DNA of 64,000 nt from Mallotus nudiflorus (Eukaryota > Streptophyta > Magnoliopsida > Malpighiales > Euphorbiaceae). The stretch covers positions 7,173,001-7,237,000 of the forward strand of contig CANTUR010000239.1 in the NCBI GenBank assembly GCA_947683625.1, read 5' to 3'. Of the stretch, positions 1 through 10,943 are shown piece after piece. The stretch's first letter is position 1; every line of letters begins with the position of its first letter. A model generated the notes under the pieces. The model was given only the letters and a program-made list of their open reading frames with translations. It was not told where the DNA came from and did no database searches. The translations under genes and the position numbers were made by a program.

Positions 1-343
1 CTTCTTTCCGGATTTATAAATCCTGCAGACTTGTTGAAGTTAGTTTCAACTATGATGCATGTATAAAAATACATTATGATGTTGAAAATTTAGCATGTAC
101 TTAACAAATCTCACATTTTTTTATTTTCATGACTGTCACTTATTTGCCATTCGTAAAGGTTAGAGGCATCGTTAACCATCTTATGCTGAGAGTATAGCAT
201 TTACCAAGTGAAGAGCTTACTTCCACACCTAATTTTAGGGAGAATTTGCTAAACAAAACTTGTGGAAATTAAGCATAAAAATATTGAATTCAGAGTATCA
301 AAACGGTCTTTGAATTATTTTTGTGCTTTTCTTCCTTATCCAA

Positions 344-680
344 GTATTCCCCTACCTTTCTCATATTACTTAGTGTAAATATCGTTGGAAAGGTCCTTTG
401 GATACTTATACTCTTATAGAGCATTGGAGTAAATAGAGTAATTTTTTTTAACATGGGTTCTCTTTTAGTATTCCCCCGCCTTTCTTGTATTACTCAACGT
501 GGATACCGCTAGAGGTTCACGTTGATACTCTTGCTCATTTTTGGGAATTGGAGTATATTATGTTTGCTCTTGTTCTGATTCTCCTCTCAATGTTCCCCTA
601 CCTTTCTTATATTACTCAGTGTGGATACCGTTGAGGGATTTGTACTCGTACTCATTTCTGAGTATTGGAGTAGATTATAT
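344..680. repeat. Three imperfect tandem repeats of about 120 bp
   Basis: Three copies begin near 344, 467 and 588. Each has a CCTACCTTTCT-like block (second copy CCGCCTTTCT), then TATTACTNANNGTGGATACCG, then an ATTGGAGTA block. They lie on the 3' side of the antisense gene remnant, where TatC has its own (unrelated) tandem array. Tandem repeats in the 3' untranslated region are known for Tat/Ogre elements. Confidence 0.7.
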
Positions 681-1273
681 GCACATTTATTATTCAAAAG
701 ACTAAAATGACACTTTGAAATTCAACCAATTTATACTGCAAGTCCATAGATTTTGTCGTTGCATATTCTTCCCCTCATTTGGGTGTAAAGTAAGCATTAG
801 ATTGATTAGAGTTTTTAGAAACTCTCAGCATAGAACTGTCAATAAGACATCTGAATTTTACGAGGCTAATAAAAGAAAGCCACTAAAATCAAAGGTCATA
901 AGATAAGTTTTTGCACATGATATTATGAAGTGGATGAATTTACTCTCAATTTTATAAATTTTCTTTGTACTTCACTATAGAATAAAAAAAGAGATAGAGT
1001 TATACTACTTCCTTTTGGTATTTGTCAGGCTATTTGTCACATAGAGTGAGATTTTGACGAGTGATTAGCATTTTCTATCCTAGTCATTCTTATTGATGTA
1101 TCAATTCTTTTCCTCTTCTTTGTTATATTTTATTTTCCTTACACAAAATACCATAAGTTATATGGTTTATTTGTAAGTGAAGAAATTTTGTCAAAATGCA
1201 ATGTCATTCTTTTGCATTCTTCCCTTTTTGATTGTGGTGATGATGTCTCTAGTTATAGGGTTACGATGTTCTG

Positions 1274-1416
1274 CCATCGAAGTTGCGGCTTTCTTCTATT
1301 AATGCTATGGTAGAGGGCTCCATCATTCCTCTTCCTAAGATTTCCATTGAGGTTGTGGCTTTAGGCTGAATATTGATGCTATAGTAAAAGGCCTCATTCC
1401 TCTTCCTAACATTTCC
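1274..1416. repeat. Tandem duplication, two copies of about 72 bp
   Basis: Copies 1274-1345 and 1346-1416 share the blocks GTTGNGGCTTT, ATGCTATNGTANANGGC and CATTCCTCTTCCTAANATTTCC with a few differences. They lie in the presumed 3' region of TatA. No coding role is evident. Confidence 0.65.
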
Positions 1417-1499
1417 TGCTAAAGAAAAGATTTGGAAGTTAGAGGTTTTTATTTCACCATCAAAGAAGTCTTCAGAGTGCATTCATCTCTTAAGTTTTG

Positions 1500-2310
1500 A
1501 GTGCATTCTTCCCTGTTTAGGGCTGAGCACATGTATCATTGACATGTTCAACCTTCTCGTTACCATATTCCATATGATGCTCCCAATGAGACTGTGGAGA
1601 TGGATATTGAGTTTGAGGAGCTTGAAAGCCTTATCCAGCCTCTTGAGGTCACTAAGATGATGCTTCTTGGTAATGTCATTCCTTTTATTTTCATTCCTTT
1701 AGATGCTTTACCTATGAATACTTTGACCACTTTCCTTCACTTTTATAATACTAATCTTGAATGTTAGTAGCAAAGTGTTTGGACAATCTTGCTTAGGCTC
1801 AAAGACAAGTATTTCACAACAAATGTATGCAAGTGTATGCATGATCCTAACAGGTCTTCTGTTTGGGGCAAGGCTATGTTCGTAGCTTGGAGTGTGAGAA
1901 TGAGGTGCCTCATCAATAGCTTATAGGTTCAAGAACTTGATGCTTCATTGTTGGTGCTTATGTCGTTTGAGCTTTTGATATAGTCTATCAAACAAATAAC
2001 TAGGCTAGTGAGTGGGGTCCATGGCTTTACACTAGAGCTCATGATTTACTGATGCACCATTGAAATTTCCTTTTTGTCACTGCTTCTGTTGTATAATAAC
2101 TATTATATCTGCATGCTTGTAGTATACTCCTTTCTGCCCTGAGGTGGTTTTCACTAACTTTGAAGTTCTACTGTTGTATTTGCCTTTTTGCCCTTAACTT
2201 GTCCTGGAGTTACATTTTGCCCCCAACTTCATCTTGAATTTATCTTAGCAATCACTTTCTTCATGTGTACAAGAGACTCAGTTTGGTCATTTATTATTGT
2301 TGGCCCTTTG
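1500..2310. other. TatA antisense region, unassigned
   Basis: By comparison with TatC this stretch should hold more of the antisense genes. Short open pieces are present on the plus strand (about 1,555-1,767 and 1,800-1,930), but I cannot match them to the PMD or DUF7745 exons of TatC. GC is slightly higher than in the surrounding AT-rich spacer, which fits decayed coding sequence. No function is assigned. Confidence 0.35.
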
Positions 2311-2535
2311 TCTTACTAACCCTATTAGCTGCAATCTCATGTATTGAAGATGCATAGGAGTGGGCAAACTGATTGAAGCAAATTCTAGATGACGAAATCA
2401 ATTGGACTTGCACTTCGAAGAATTCTAGAGCAGAATATGAGACTTGATGTTGATAGTTACAATGTATGGGTTGAAAAGCAAGTTACTGAGCCACCTAAAT
2501 TCTCAAGGTATAAGGGGATGCTAGGATTACAATAA
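2311..2535 (+). pseudogene. Remnant of antisense DUF7745-like gene in TatA (C-terminal exon)
   Basis: This plus-strand stretch is homologous to exon 2 of the DUF7745-like gene in TatC. At 2311-2410 the nucleotides follow the TatC exon start (TTACTAACCCTATTAGCTGC against TTATCAACCTCATCAGCTAC, then a matching GATTGAAGCAAATTC block). The middle of the exon is missing. The end, 2413-2535, reads RILEQNMRLDV and VTEPPKFSRYKG, matching RALEQNIHLDV and TEPPGFARYKR in TatC, with a stop at 2533-2535. The following 140 bases (about 2,636-2,775) also match TatC around 54,785-54,930, so the whole 3' end of the gene is shared. It lies antisense to the retroelement genes. It is too truncated to be functional. 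Confidence 0.75.
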
Positions 2536-3156
2536 AAATTATAAAAGAGGTGGCAAAAAGAAAATGTAACTAAAATAGTGATCTCATAGCTTTGATTTAG
2601 CTTTCATCATGCATTTTTTTTCCATTCAGATACTTATACAGTATAATAAAGACCAATATGCGATGTTTGAACAAAAATTTAAAATTCAATTTTAATCATT
2701 CATTAGGGCAAAAATGAGAACATCCATTACATCACATGATATAACTCTTGTTATCAGTCAGTCATGAATTTTCCTCTCTAATTTTTACCTTACTATTTTT
2801 TCTTTCTCTTCTTTTTTTCTCTCTTTATTCTTTTTTTTCTCTTTTTTCTTTTTTTTATTTTTTATTTTTTTATTTTTCTCACATTTCCTATCTTTAGAAG
2901 TTACATCGTGTGATATATGTATGTTATTTGAATTTGCATTTGTGCCTATTCTGAATGAATTTAATTGAATTAAATTTTTGTTACACAAGCAGATGTAATT
3001 AATATCATAATGCACAGTACCATTAGGATGTACATTACATAAGCAAGCATAATCCAGATTTATATCATCGATCACTAGAAAATAAAAGTTTATTCAATGA
3101 GAAATTTTATTTCCTATTCTAGATGCTAGTGATGCTGAGTCTCATAGTGGTTGTCC
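2536..3156. other. TatA spacer containing the pol deletion junction and a pyrimidine-rich tract
   Basis: About 2,636-2,775 is homologous to TatC just beyond its DUF7745-like gene. It is followed by a T/C-rich tract (about 2,795-2,880) and AT-rich sequence, then the protease linker. Comparison with TatC and TatB places RT, RNase H and integrase here, so the deletion breakpoint lies in this spacer. A lysine-rich open frame on the minus strand simply reflects the pyrimidine tract. Confidence 0.6.
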
Positions 3157-4249
3157 TTAAGGTGGTTGACATAGTAACTCTTCAACAACAACACTACCCA
3201 TCCTCTCAACTGCCAGCTTCATCACTTCCTCTTTGTTGTCCTTTATCAGATTCTCCACAATATGCTCTTTGAAGATCTCAAACCCAAGAACATTTGCTCC
3301 AGCAACACTAACTGATTCCTTGGCTCCCAGATAGTCTTTATCTTCCCCTGGCTTGATGAAGTTCTCACTCAAAGGAACAACTTTTGCATAAAGCTTCCTC
3401 TCTTCTGCATTAAATCTCTTCATTGCCCTTCTACCTTTTGGATTTGCTTCCTATGTTGTGTCATCTTGATTTTTGAATCCTAAGAATTCTGGACTTCCTT
3501 GTTCATTCTTCCCCAGTCCTTGTCCAAGCTGGTAATTCATGCTCTATCATTTTTACTACTCTCGGATCAATTTCATCAAATATTCCAGCAACTTCGAAAC
3601 CAAGTGGAACACACACTTGCTTTTGTTTATCAAATATGGCTGCCACAACTACATTAGTTCCAGCTTCTATTGTCATGACATCTCCTTCATGAGGGAATTT
3701 TATTTTCTAGTGCACTGTTGAAGGTACTCCTCCCAGGGCATGAAACCACGGCCTTCCCAACAGTAGGGCATAGGTAACAGGGATGTCCAGTACAATAAAT
3801 TCAACTGTCGACTCTACGGGCCCTGTTTTGACCAAAGCCTAAAATGTTCCCTCCACATTCCTGGTACTGTCATTATAAGCTCTGATTATAAGGTTTGAAG
3901 TCGTCAAGTCATCTACTTTCAGACCCAAATTAGGTAGGATCTTTAGCGGGCATACATTTATAGCTGAACCATCATCCACCATTACAAAGTTGGTTCTCTT
4001 CCTTTTTAATTCAGTTGGGATAAATAATGCCTTATTATGGTTTCTTCCCTCCAAAGGCAGGTCATCATCTGAGAATGTTATCAGCCCATGTTTCTTTTTT
4101 ATTACCTTTGCTACCATAGCCTCAGGCATAGCTGCCGTTTCAATGCTCATATTTGATAAAGCTTTAACTAGAGCCCTTCTGTGACTACCCGAATGCATCA
4201 ATAATTCCCAGATGCACACACTTGCTTTAGCCTTCTTGAGTTGTTCCAA
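3157..4249 (-). pseudogene. TatA protease (retropepsin) and downstream linker, broken
   Basis: This encodes the aspartic protease that would cut the Gag-Pol precursor. On the minus strand, 4249-3839 reads through SDDDLPLEGRNHNKALFI and then the active-site region VDDGSAINVCPLK. The frame then continues past a stop at 3839-3841 into VLDIPVTYALLLGRPW and a GGVPSTVH block, the characteristic C-terminal half of Tat-type proteases. A TAG stop follows VH where family members have Gln. The linker continues to a last open piece at 3423-3157 (KRFNAEERKLYAKVVP to VVVEELL), with similarity to the equivalent TatB segment. RT should follow but is missing. The gene has several stops and cannot give a polyprotein. 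Confidence 0.8.
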
Positions 4250-4986
4250 AATCAGATCTTCCTTCTGTTCTTCCTCTACTTCTGTGTCTTCTATTTTTTC
4301 CCTTTCTACAACCCTTTCATTTTGCTTTTCTGTTGTCCAGTAATTCCTCTCGCTTCTAGTAACATAATTTACATTTGGAGTATCACTCTATACATTGACT
4401 CCAGTGGATTTTTCTTCATCAGAATCATACCAGATGTCCACGGCCCCAATGATCCGTTCTCTTTTCCCGTTTTTCCAGACTTCCACTGTGCATGTTTCTT
4501 TGCCCTTTAACTCCCTCAGCTTGTCCATATGTTGACTTAGCAGCTCTTCAACCCCTTCTTGGGATAGTTATGGGGTTAAGAATTCATCTTCCTTAAACTC
4601 ATCACCCCATCCTGTCAGCACAATCGATTCAATGGGGATGTTAGCAGAAGTAGGTTTAGAATAGAATACTCTGTAATCGAACTTGCTTGAAGGTTGTCCC
4701 AACAGATCTTCAACTCCTCTTAGTGACTGCTTAGGAATTTTAGGCTCTTCTTTTACTAGCTTATCATCAACCTCATCTCCCTAACTTGAGGGCTCAATTG
4801 ATTCAATAGGGATATCAACAGAGGGTGGTTTCGAGTAAAATACCCTGTAATCAAACTTGCCTGAGGGCTGACCTAGTAAATCTTCCACTCCTCTCTGTGA
4901 CTGTCCGAAAGGTTCTCTATTGGGTATAAGGTTAAGGTCCTTGAATAAGCTTAGCACTTCTTCTTCACTAACCCTTGAGTTGATCA
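4250..4986 (-). pseudogene. TatA gag-protease linker, with internal duplication
   Basis: This minus-strand coding-like stretch joins the gag zinc-finger region to the protease. It reads acidic and lysine-rich sequence, including ENEVEEEEQKED just before the protease. The peptide RGVEDLLGQPSGKFDYRVFY occurs at about 4,880-4,820 and again, slightly changed, at about 4,720-4,650, so a segment of about 170 bp has been duplicated in tandem. There are several stops. Its role is unknown; Tat polyproteins usually have a variable linker here. Confidence 0.6.
4626..4906. repeat. Tandem duplication inside the TatA gag-protease linker
   Basis: Copies at about 4799-4906 and 4626-4729 align at the nucleotide level: both start GATTCAATNGGGAT, pass through CTGTAATCNAACTTGC and end CTCCTCTNNGTGACTG. 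Both encode the RGVEDLLGQPS...VFYSKP...IPIESI peptide on the minus strand. Confidence 0.75.
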
Positions 4987-6544
4987 TCATGGTGGAACGT
5001 TTCGATAATCTGGGAAAGGGTTATTTTTGGTGTTTGGGTTGGAATTGGATTTCTCAGGGTTGGTGATTTTTTCAGAGTCTATCAGGTTTTGGATCTCATA
5101 TTTTAGGTGGATACAGGTATATGTGGAATGGCCAGCTACTTGATGAAACTTACAGTAATTGTTTGGATCATAGCTAGGGAGATTTGGATTCGTGGGTTTG
5201 GAAAAGGTTAAGGGTTGGAGTAAACATTTTTGGATTAGCCTCTCTAGGACTTTGGAGAGTGGTTGGTTGAAGTTAGAGAACCTTCGGGGTTGCTGAACTG
5301 CATGCACCTCTACAGCTCGACTAGTACTTCCTTATTGTATGCCCCCAGTTGGGTAGTTTCGATTTCCTGTGCCTCTAACAATTTTCTTTTTCTCACTCTC
5401 AATTTCCTCAGCTTGTAACCCATCATCATATAAATCCACAAAGGTTTTGGGATTCATCATCTGTAACCTCTCGACTAAATTACGTGACACATTACGAACT
5501 ATCATTCTAACTTGATCCTTCTCAGTAAGCTTGTTTTTCATTATCCCTGCTTTATTCATGAAACGAGTTAAGAAATTAGAAAAGGACTCATTTGGTTTTT
5601 TCTTAGTCAACTCCAAATCCCTAATTGACACTTCCAATCGAGTGTTATAATCATATTGTTTCAAGAATGTAGTACATAGTTCTTTCCAGTTAGCTCTAAT
5701 AGACTTTTCTAATCCATAGTACCAGTTCATAGCCATTCCTTCGAGGGACAGTGTGAATAGCCTAGCAACTACTGACAATGGTGCTTTAATAGTGCTCATG
5801 GTTATGGTGTATTGACTTAAATGAATCCTTGGATCCCCTCTCCCATTAAACTTTTGTAGTTGAGGCATTTTGAATTTTTCAAGCAGCTTATCTCTTCCAT
5901 TTGCAGCATGTCATCAAAGTCAAAAGAATACCCCACTCCTTGTCCTCTAATCAACTCTTCCATCTTGGACATTTTATGAGTCAATGCTTGCATCTGCTTA
6001 GACTCAAGATCTTGAACCAATTCAAGTGACTCTCTCTTCGCCTTTTCTACCATGAAGTTTTCAATATCTTCCATTCTTACATCAGTAGCAGGCACATTTC
6101 TAGGAGCAGGTTGCCCCCCAGCATTGTTAGCAGTAGGTGGAGGAGCAACAGGTGGAGCTCCTACAACAGGTGGCTGTTCAATAGTAGCAGCTGGTGGTTG
6201 TTCAATAACAGCAGCAGGTGGTTGTCCAACAACAAGTTACACTAGTCCGACCAAAGCCTGTCTCAGTTCATCTTGCATCATAGCTCTTATGTCATCCATC
6301 AAAGCTCCCTTAATGTCCTTTAAGGTCCACATATCTGGTTGTTGTTCCATTTCAGTTTGTTCATTCTGAGCTGATTCAGCTTCTAGGAGTAGTGGGTTAA
6401 TTGGACTCCCTCTAGTCTCTCCAGTCTGTGAAGAATGCCTTGAGCTATAGACTCTGGACTTAAATCAACTTTAGTCAATCTGCCACCTCTTCGTCCCCAG
6501 ACACGAGAAGACCCAGATGAATCTATGATGGCTGCAAAACAAGG
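4987..6544 (-). pseudogene. TatA gag (capsid and nucleocapsid-like), frameshifted
   Basis: This is the structural protein of the virus-like particle. On the minus strand it starts near 6544 (AAIIDSSGSSRVWGRRGG). It passes a Gln/Pro-rich segment (QPPAAVIEQPPAATIEQPP, about 6,230-6,130) and a helical region (6095-5880). A frameshift near 5,885 leads into the Retrotrans_gag core (5868-5332: QKFNGRGDPRIHLSQY, then LSLEGMAMNWYYGL). A stop at about 5,330 separates this from the last part, which contains the Cys/His segment YCKFHQVAGHSTYTC typical of Tat gag and ends near 4987. Breaks: a stop after the N-terminal piece, one between LVGLV and the Pro-rich segment, the frameshift, and the stop before HAVQQPRRF. 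TatB has a related, more decayed gag. Confidence 0.85.
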
Positions 6545-7322
6545 TATTAGTATGATGCATGGACTGTATGTATGCATGATGCATGTGTTTATGCAACAAG
6601 TAACAGGCAAGCACTTAGCAAGTAGCAAGTATCAAGAAGCAATCAACAAGCAACATGCAAGCATAAGCCTTCCAACCTTATTTCTCCCACACACGTGTTC
6701 AATGGCAAGTTTCTTTTCCTAGGATTTTTGGTCTTGGCCTTCATATCAACAGGGGATATTAAGAGTTGACGCGCATGCCAAATCTCTCCTAAAAGAAAAA
6801 TCATAGAAGTAGCATTTCTAAATATAAAGGTCTACCCTAATCTTTATTAGCCTGAATGAGCTTCAAAGGTATAGGCCTTGGCTTTTATAAATAGAAATAC
6901 CTCATGGCAATTCAAATAAACAAGCACTTTGGGTAAAAATCCTAAGGGAAGTAACTAGGTCATTATATGTGGTTAGGGCTCGGTGAAAAGTTAAGGTTCC
7001 CTTAGCAAGATGCTCTCCATGATGGACTTTGAGTTACAGGCCAAGGTTAGAGGGGCCCAACATCCTTTACCAACTTGAGAGAAGATTACCCCCCTTAGGG
7101 ACTTGGGTTACAGACTCTGGTCAGATGAGCTCGGTAATCTCTCTTGAATTGAGTTAAGGCTAAGAGTGATGGTTAGCCAATCTACAACCCCATGAAGCTA
7201 GTGGAATCATGGAATTATAAACCAACGCCATCGATTTAGTAGGGACATGCAAAATGAATGCAAGAATGAAATAATAATCAATAAAACAATTCTAAAGAAC
7301 ACAAGTAGAATCAGTATCTCTT
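6545..7322. other. TatA untranslated leader between primer site and gag
   Basis: No gene is visible. The segment CCTAGGATTTTTGGTC followed by CAACAGGGGATATTA is shared with the TatB leader (about 15,160-15,200), so the leader is conserved between the two elements. On the minus strand a TTGTTTTGCAG sequence sits at the start of gag and could be a splice acceptor, but nothing supports this further. Confidence 0.6.
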
Positions 7323-7341
7323 ATCCCCAGTGGAGTCACCA
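7323..7341 (-). other. TatA primer-binding site
   Basis: The minus strand reads TGGTGACTCCACTGGGGAT, one base inside the end of the 5' LTR. It starts with the TGG that pairs with the CCA end of a tRNA. The corresponding TatB site is TGGCTAGTCCATTGGGG at the same spacing. The primer tRNA is not identified here. Confidence 0.8.
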
Positions 7342-8900
7342 TTATAGACGATGAGGTTTAGTGCGTGTCCAAGATCTTAGCAACCGCGACACTGTTTAGG
7401 CTCAGGGCCTTAGAGAACACACTAACCACTGTCACAAAGACATGGCATGGAGATGAGGAGTTGCCACCCAGGGTAATAACTAGGATAATTTGATTGTTGG
7501 TACTCGATAAAAGAAAATTAGCACCACAACCAGGAGATTCTGGATACGGAATATTAACTTCTCTTAGTCTTGTGTTCATTTAGAATAATTTTATAAATGA
7601 TTATTTCATCCTCTAATTACATGCAATTTTATTAAACCCTAACTAACATCCATCTACCTAAAAAGGCAACAAGTCAATAAAATTACAAGTAAAAAATGAA
7701 CTCAAGATCACGTTGTCTCTAAGTCTAAACTATGTTAATTTTATTAAAAAAGTTAGCTAAATCTACATTTCATTTACAAGTGAAATAGAATAAAAGTGGG
7801 CCTACATTTTATTAATTAATGAGCCTAAATCTATTTTTTAGTCTTTCTAAGATATGGGCTTAAGTCTATTCAATTTTAAAGAAAAATTAAATTAGTGGGC
7901 CTAAGTCTAACTTGGTTTTATTTTAAGTGGAATGTGGGCCTAGGTCTATTTATTTTAAAAGAAATGAAATTAAGTGGGCTGAGCTAAGTCTAAACAATTT
8001 TAATTAACTAAGTGGGCCTAAAATCTAATTAACCTAATGGGCCTAACTTGATTTTAATTATTTAAAAAAACCTAAATCATTTTTAAGCCTATTTATTAAG
8101 TAGGTTAGACCTAAATGTGGGCTTGGGGCCCAAAAATATAAAAACATAAAAAATAAGCCCAAAATAAATAAAACACAAAAAATAGATCAAATAAACATTA
8201 CAGTAATTTTCTAAAAAAAACTAAATTAATTACATGCAAACCCTAATTTAAGCTACTATCACCATTGATTTTAATTGATTTTTTTACCCAATTGAACCTA
8301 ATTACTAATCAATTTTAAAATACAAAAATTTAAATCTTTCACTATTCCCACTACTGGGACTATTACAAACTATATACAGATTTAAAATTAAATAATTATA
8401 CACCCAGCAATTAAAATAAACTACACAGGATACCAAAATGCGGAACAAAAATTAAAATCCTAAGAACTATTATTAAAACAGTACAGGTTCATCCATGACA
8501 TTCCATGGATCTTTTGTTCAATTAAACACAGGCGGTATCTTCCTCCTCAATCCACATACGGACATAAAAAAAAAGCAATCAAATTAGTAGTGCAATTAAA
8601 TAATAAAACAATTAACGAAACGAATAAAAATCACAGAAGAGAAGAAAGAAAAAATGAATGTTGTGCATATGCTCTTTTTTGGCCCCTCAGATTAGGATTT
8701 TCACTGATGAAATTGACTCAGTGTTGATTTGATTATGGACTGAGACTAAAAAATCACTGTATCATTTTCCTCAAATGAACTGCAAAAATTAGGGTTTTTT
8801 AAAGAACAGAGAAAATCAAAGCTTTTTTCTATCTTTCGTCCGTAAAAAATTCTTCAGCCCTTAGCCTCTCCAACCAAAAAAAACCCCCCTTCGTATGCAT

Positions 8901-8930
8901 GCAGACTCTACTTTTAATTGTAGAGTCTGC
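8901..8930. other. Perfect 11-bp stem-loop in TatA LTR
   Basis: GCAGACTCTAC (8901-8911), an 8-nt loop, then GTAGAGTCTGC (8920-8930). The TatC LTR carries the same structure at 48609-48638 with one stem pair changed on both sides, so pairing is kept. Confidence 0.8.
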
Positions 8931-9140
8931 ACGTACTGAACTTCCTCTAAAGGAGGACAAGACCTATCTGATCAGATCAGATATCGTTTGTTTTGATTTC
9001 AAAAAAAATATCTTCTGCGTTTCTTTTTTAAAAAACCTTATCAGATAAAATTTGAATTTTTCAACCAATCAAAAAACTGAAAAAAATCAATAAAAATAAG
9101 GAAAAATACGTGAAAAAAAATAAAAAAATGGAATTATTAT

Positions 9141-9225
9141 GCATCGGTACTGTGCAATGCCGATCGACATTACATAATGCCGATCGGCATTATGTAATGC
9201 TTGTTGGCATTGCACCAGTGTTGAT
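9141..9225. repeat. CGATCG-centred palindrome array in TatA LTR
   Basis: Three to four units of the type AATGCCGATCGGCATT follow one another, some with one or two mismatches. Related arrays are at the same LTR position in TatC (48842-48967) and, with different flanking letters, in TatB (about 17,123-17,215). Confidence 0.75.
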
Positions 9226-9429
9226 CCTAATATATATATATTTTTTAACTTTTAATTACTAAAAGATCCCTGAAAAAATGACTTATTTGCAATCAAATCT
9301 TGAAAAATGTTACAATTTAGTCCCTAAAGTCCAGAAAATCAACAACCATGTTCAATTTTTGAATAAATTTCATCATAGGGGCTTATGTCGCAATTGTGCA
9401 CAATTGGATCCTGAAATTGGGTGCTTACA

Positions 9430-10943
9430 ATCGACTCTACTTTTTAGTAGAGAGATGTCCGTTTTACAGAGGAGGTTTTTGTCGAATTCTCGTAAAACGT
9501 GACATCACGTCGATCCTAAGTTTTCGGTTTTGTCTAAATTTTGTATTCTTAGATCGAGTCTTTTTAGAGGTTTAAGTTAGATTTATCCTGATTTTCGTTA
9601 TTATTTTATTGTTTAGTTACGTCGAGACCGAGGCCTAGTGGACTGGGGCTGTTGAACCAGTCTCGCGGAGCGCAAACTTGTGAGTTGTTATTTTATATAC
9701 ATTGCATTTAGGGTGCATGTTTTAGAATAAATGCATGTTTTAATATATAATTGTTTATAAATTATTTTATTAAATGTTAGGTATATTTTTATTATATTTG
9801 TGATATATTTCAAAATAAATGCATGTATTATTTTTTATTTATACTTAAAATGTCTTTAGTACGTTATTGGTTTATTTTTGGTATATTTCATGTTTGTTTT
9901 TACTTTATTTGACATATATATACTCAAAATATATTTGGTTTATTTTAGGTATATTTCTAGTATATATATGGTTTATTTTATCATTATGACTGTCATTCTG
10001 CATTATTTATTTCCCGTATGTATGTTTTATTTTAAATGAAGGATATTGATAGAACGTGCTACCTAGTGGGGGCACTAGGACCGTGAACATACTGGTGTGA
10101 TAGATTTAGGGTTGAGTGAGAATTATTTGTGGTAATTATGATTTGATAGAGATTGGTTGGTTGATTGACTGATTGAGATGTGATATGATTGATAGTGTGG
10201 TTGCTGGAGCTCAATTGACCTAGTGTCTCGAGGCCAATCACACTGATAGTCAGACTGCTAGAGCTCAGTTAACTTAGTGTCTCAAGGCCAGTCTACTATC
10301 CATATGGAATAAGTGAATTTATTTGGAATTAAGTGAGCCAGTATGGCTAGAGTGATATTATTGATTAAGGTTGCGATTAAATAAGGTTCTATTTGATCTT
10401 TCATAAACTTATATTTTTTAGTATTATTATATAAAGTGATTTTCAACATCTGTGTGAAATGCTTGTATATATATTTATTATATACGAATGATTGATTGCA
10501 TTTGACATTAGGAAATGCATGTATATATATTATAACAACTCACTCAGTGAGGTCTGACTCCCCTCAATTGATTTTTCAGGAGATTTTTCTTCTTCAGCCC
10601 TCAGCAGTAGGCCTATTCACCGGATTTCTTCAGCCCCAACTTGTTTATGTAAACTACATAATTTTATTTATACTCTAGAAAACTACAGTAGTGAGTTGTA
10701 TTTGGTTTTTACTGTATGTTGGTTGTAATTTCAGAGGCCTTTCTCTGAATATTGTGTAATATATTTTATTTTATGATATGACAAATTTTATTTTTATTAT
10801 ATTGGTTTGAGATTTAAATCCTGGTGCATATTTTATTTTAATTATTGCATGCTTTTATTTTTTTAAGTCTTGCTACGGGTTCCGGATTTGAAAGAATTCT
10901 CATTCCCTAGTGCCGGTCATGACTTCCGGTTTGGGTCGTGACA
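9430..10943 (+). repeat. Truncated Tekay-type LTR, plus strand (upstream part missing)
   Basis: This aligns with the reverse complement of the solo LTR at 37176-40476. Both have TAGAGAGAT..CC.TTTTACAG, GAGACCGAGGCCTAGTGGACTGG, a doubled 'gctagagctcagttaac..gtgtctc' unit (about 10,200-10,300), and the end TAGTGCCGGTCATG followed by GGGTCGTGACA at 10943. The first part of the LTR is missing, cut by TatA at 9429/9430. The right end abuts TatB within its RNase H start, so this LTR (or the element it came from) inserted into TatB. No gene is present; the short open frames here are not coding. Confidence 0.85.

Larger units (their letters stand above)
1..9429 (-). mobile_element. TatA: Tat-lineage Ty3/gypsy retrotransposon, left end outside window, internally deleted
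   Basis: Read on the minus strand the order is 5' LTR (7343-9429), primer-binding site (7323-7341), leader, gag (4987-6544) and protease with its linker (3157-4249). Reverse transcriptase, RNase H and integrase are absent: about 400 bases after the protease linker the sequence becomes a plus-strand DUF7745-like gene remnant, which in the related TatC copy lies downstream of pol. This implies an internal deletion with a breakpoint between about 2,780 and 3,150. The 3' LTR should lie left of base 1. Lineage assignment rests on the gag and protease motifs shared with TatB, whose RT has the Tat-type YVDDMMVKS motif. The right end (9429/9430) abuts a Tekay-type LTR, apparently the insertion target. 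The target duplication cannot be checked because the left end is not in view. Confidence 0.85.
7343..9429 (-). repeat. TatA 5' LTR (2,087 bp)
   Basis: This is homologous over most of its length to the TatC LTR at 47181-49156 (shared blocks: GCAACCGCGACACT at the left edge, the repeated 'gggcct' or 'gcccaa' blocks, and GGGTGCTTACA at the right edge). On the minus strand it begins TGTAAGCACCC; the other end is mutated from CA to TA. It includes a stem-loop at 8901-8930 and a CGATCG palindrome array at 9141-9225, both near the upstream (U3) end in the element's own direction. Confidence 0.9.

Noticed and set aside
2785..3075. Lys/Glu-rich open frame on the minus strand
   Set aside because: Compositional effect of a T/C-rich tract in a non-coding spacer; no homologous frame in TatB or TatC.
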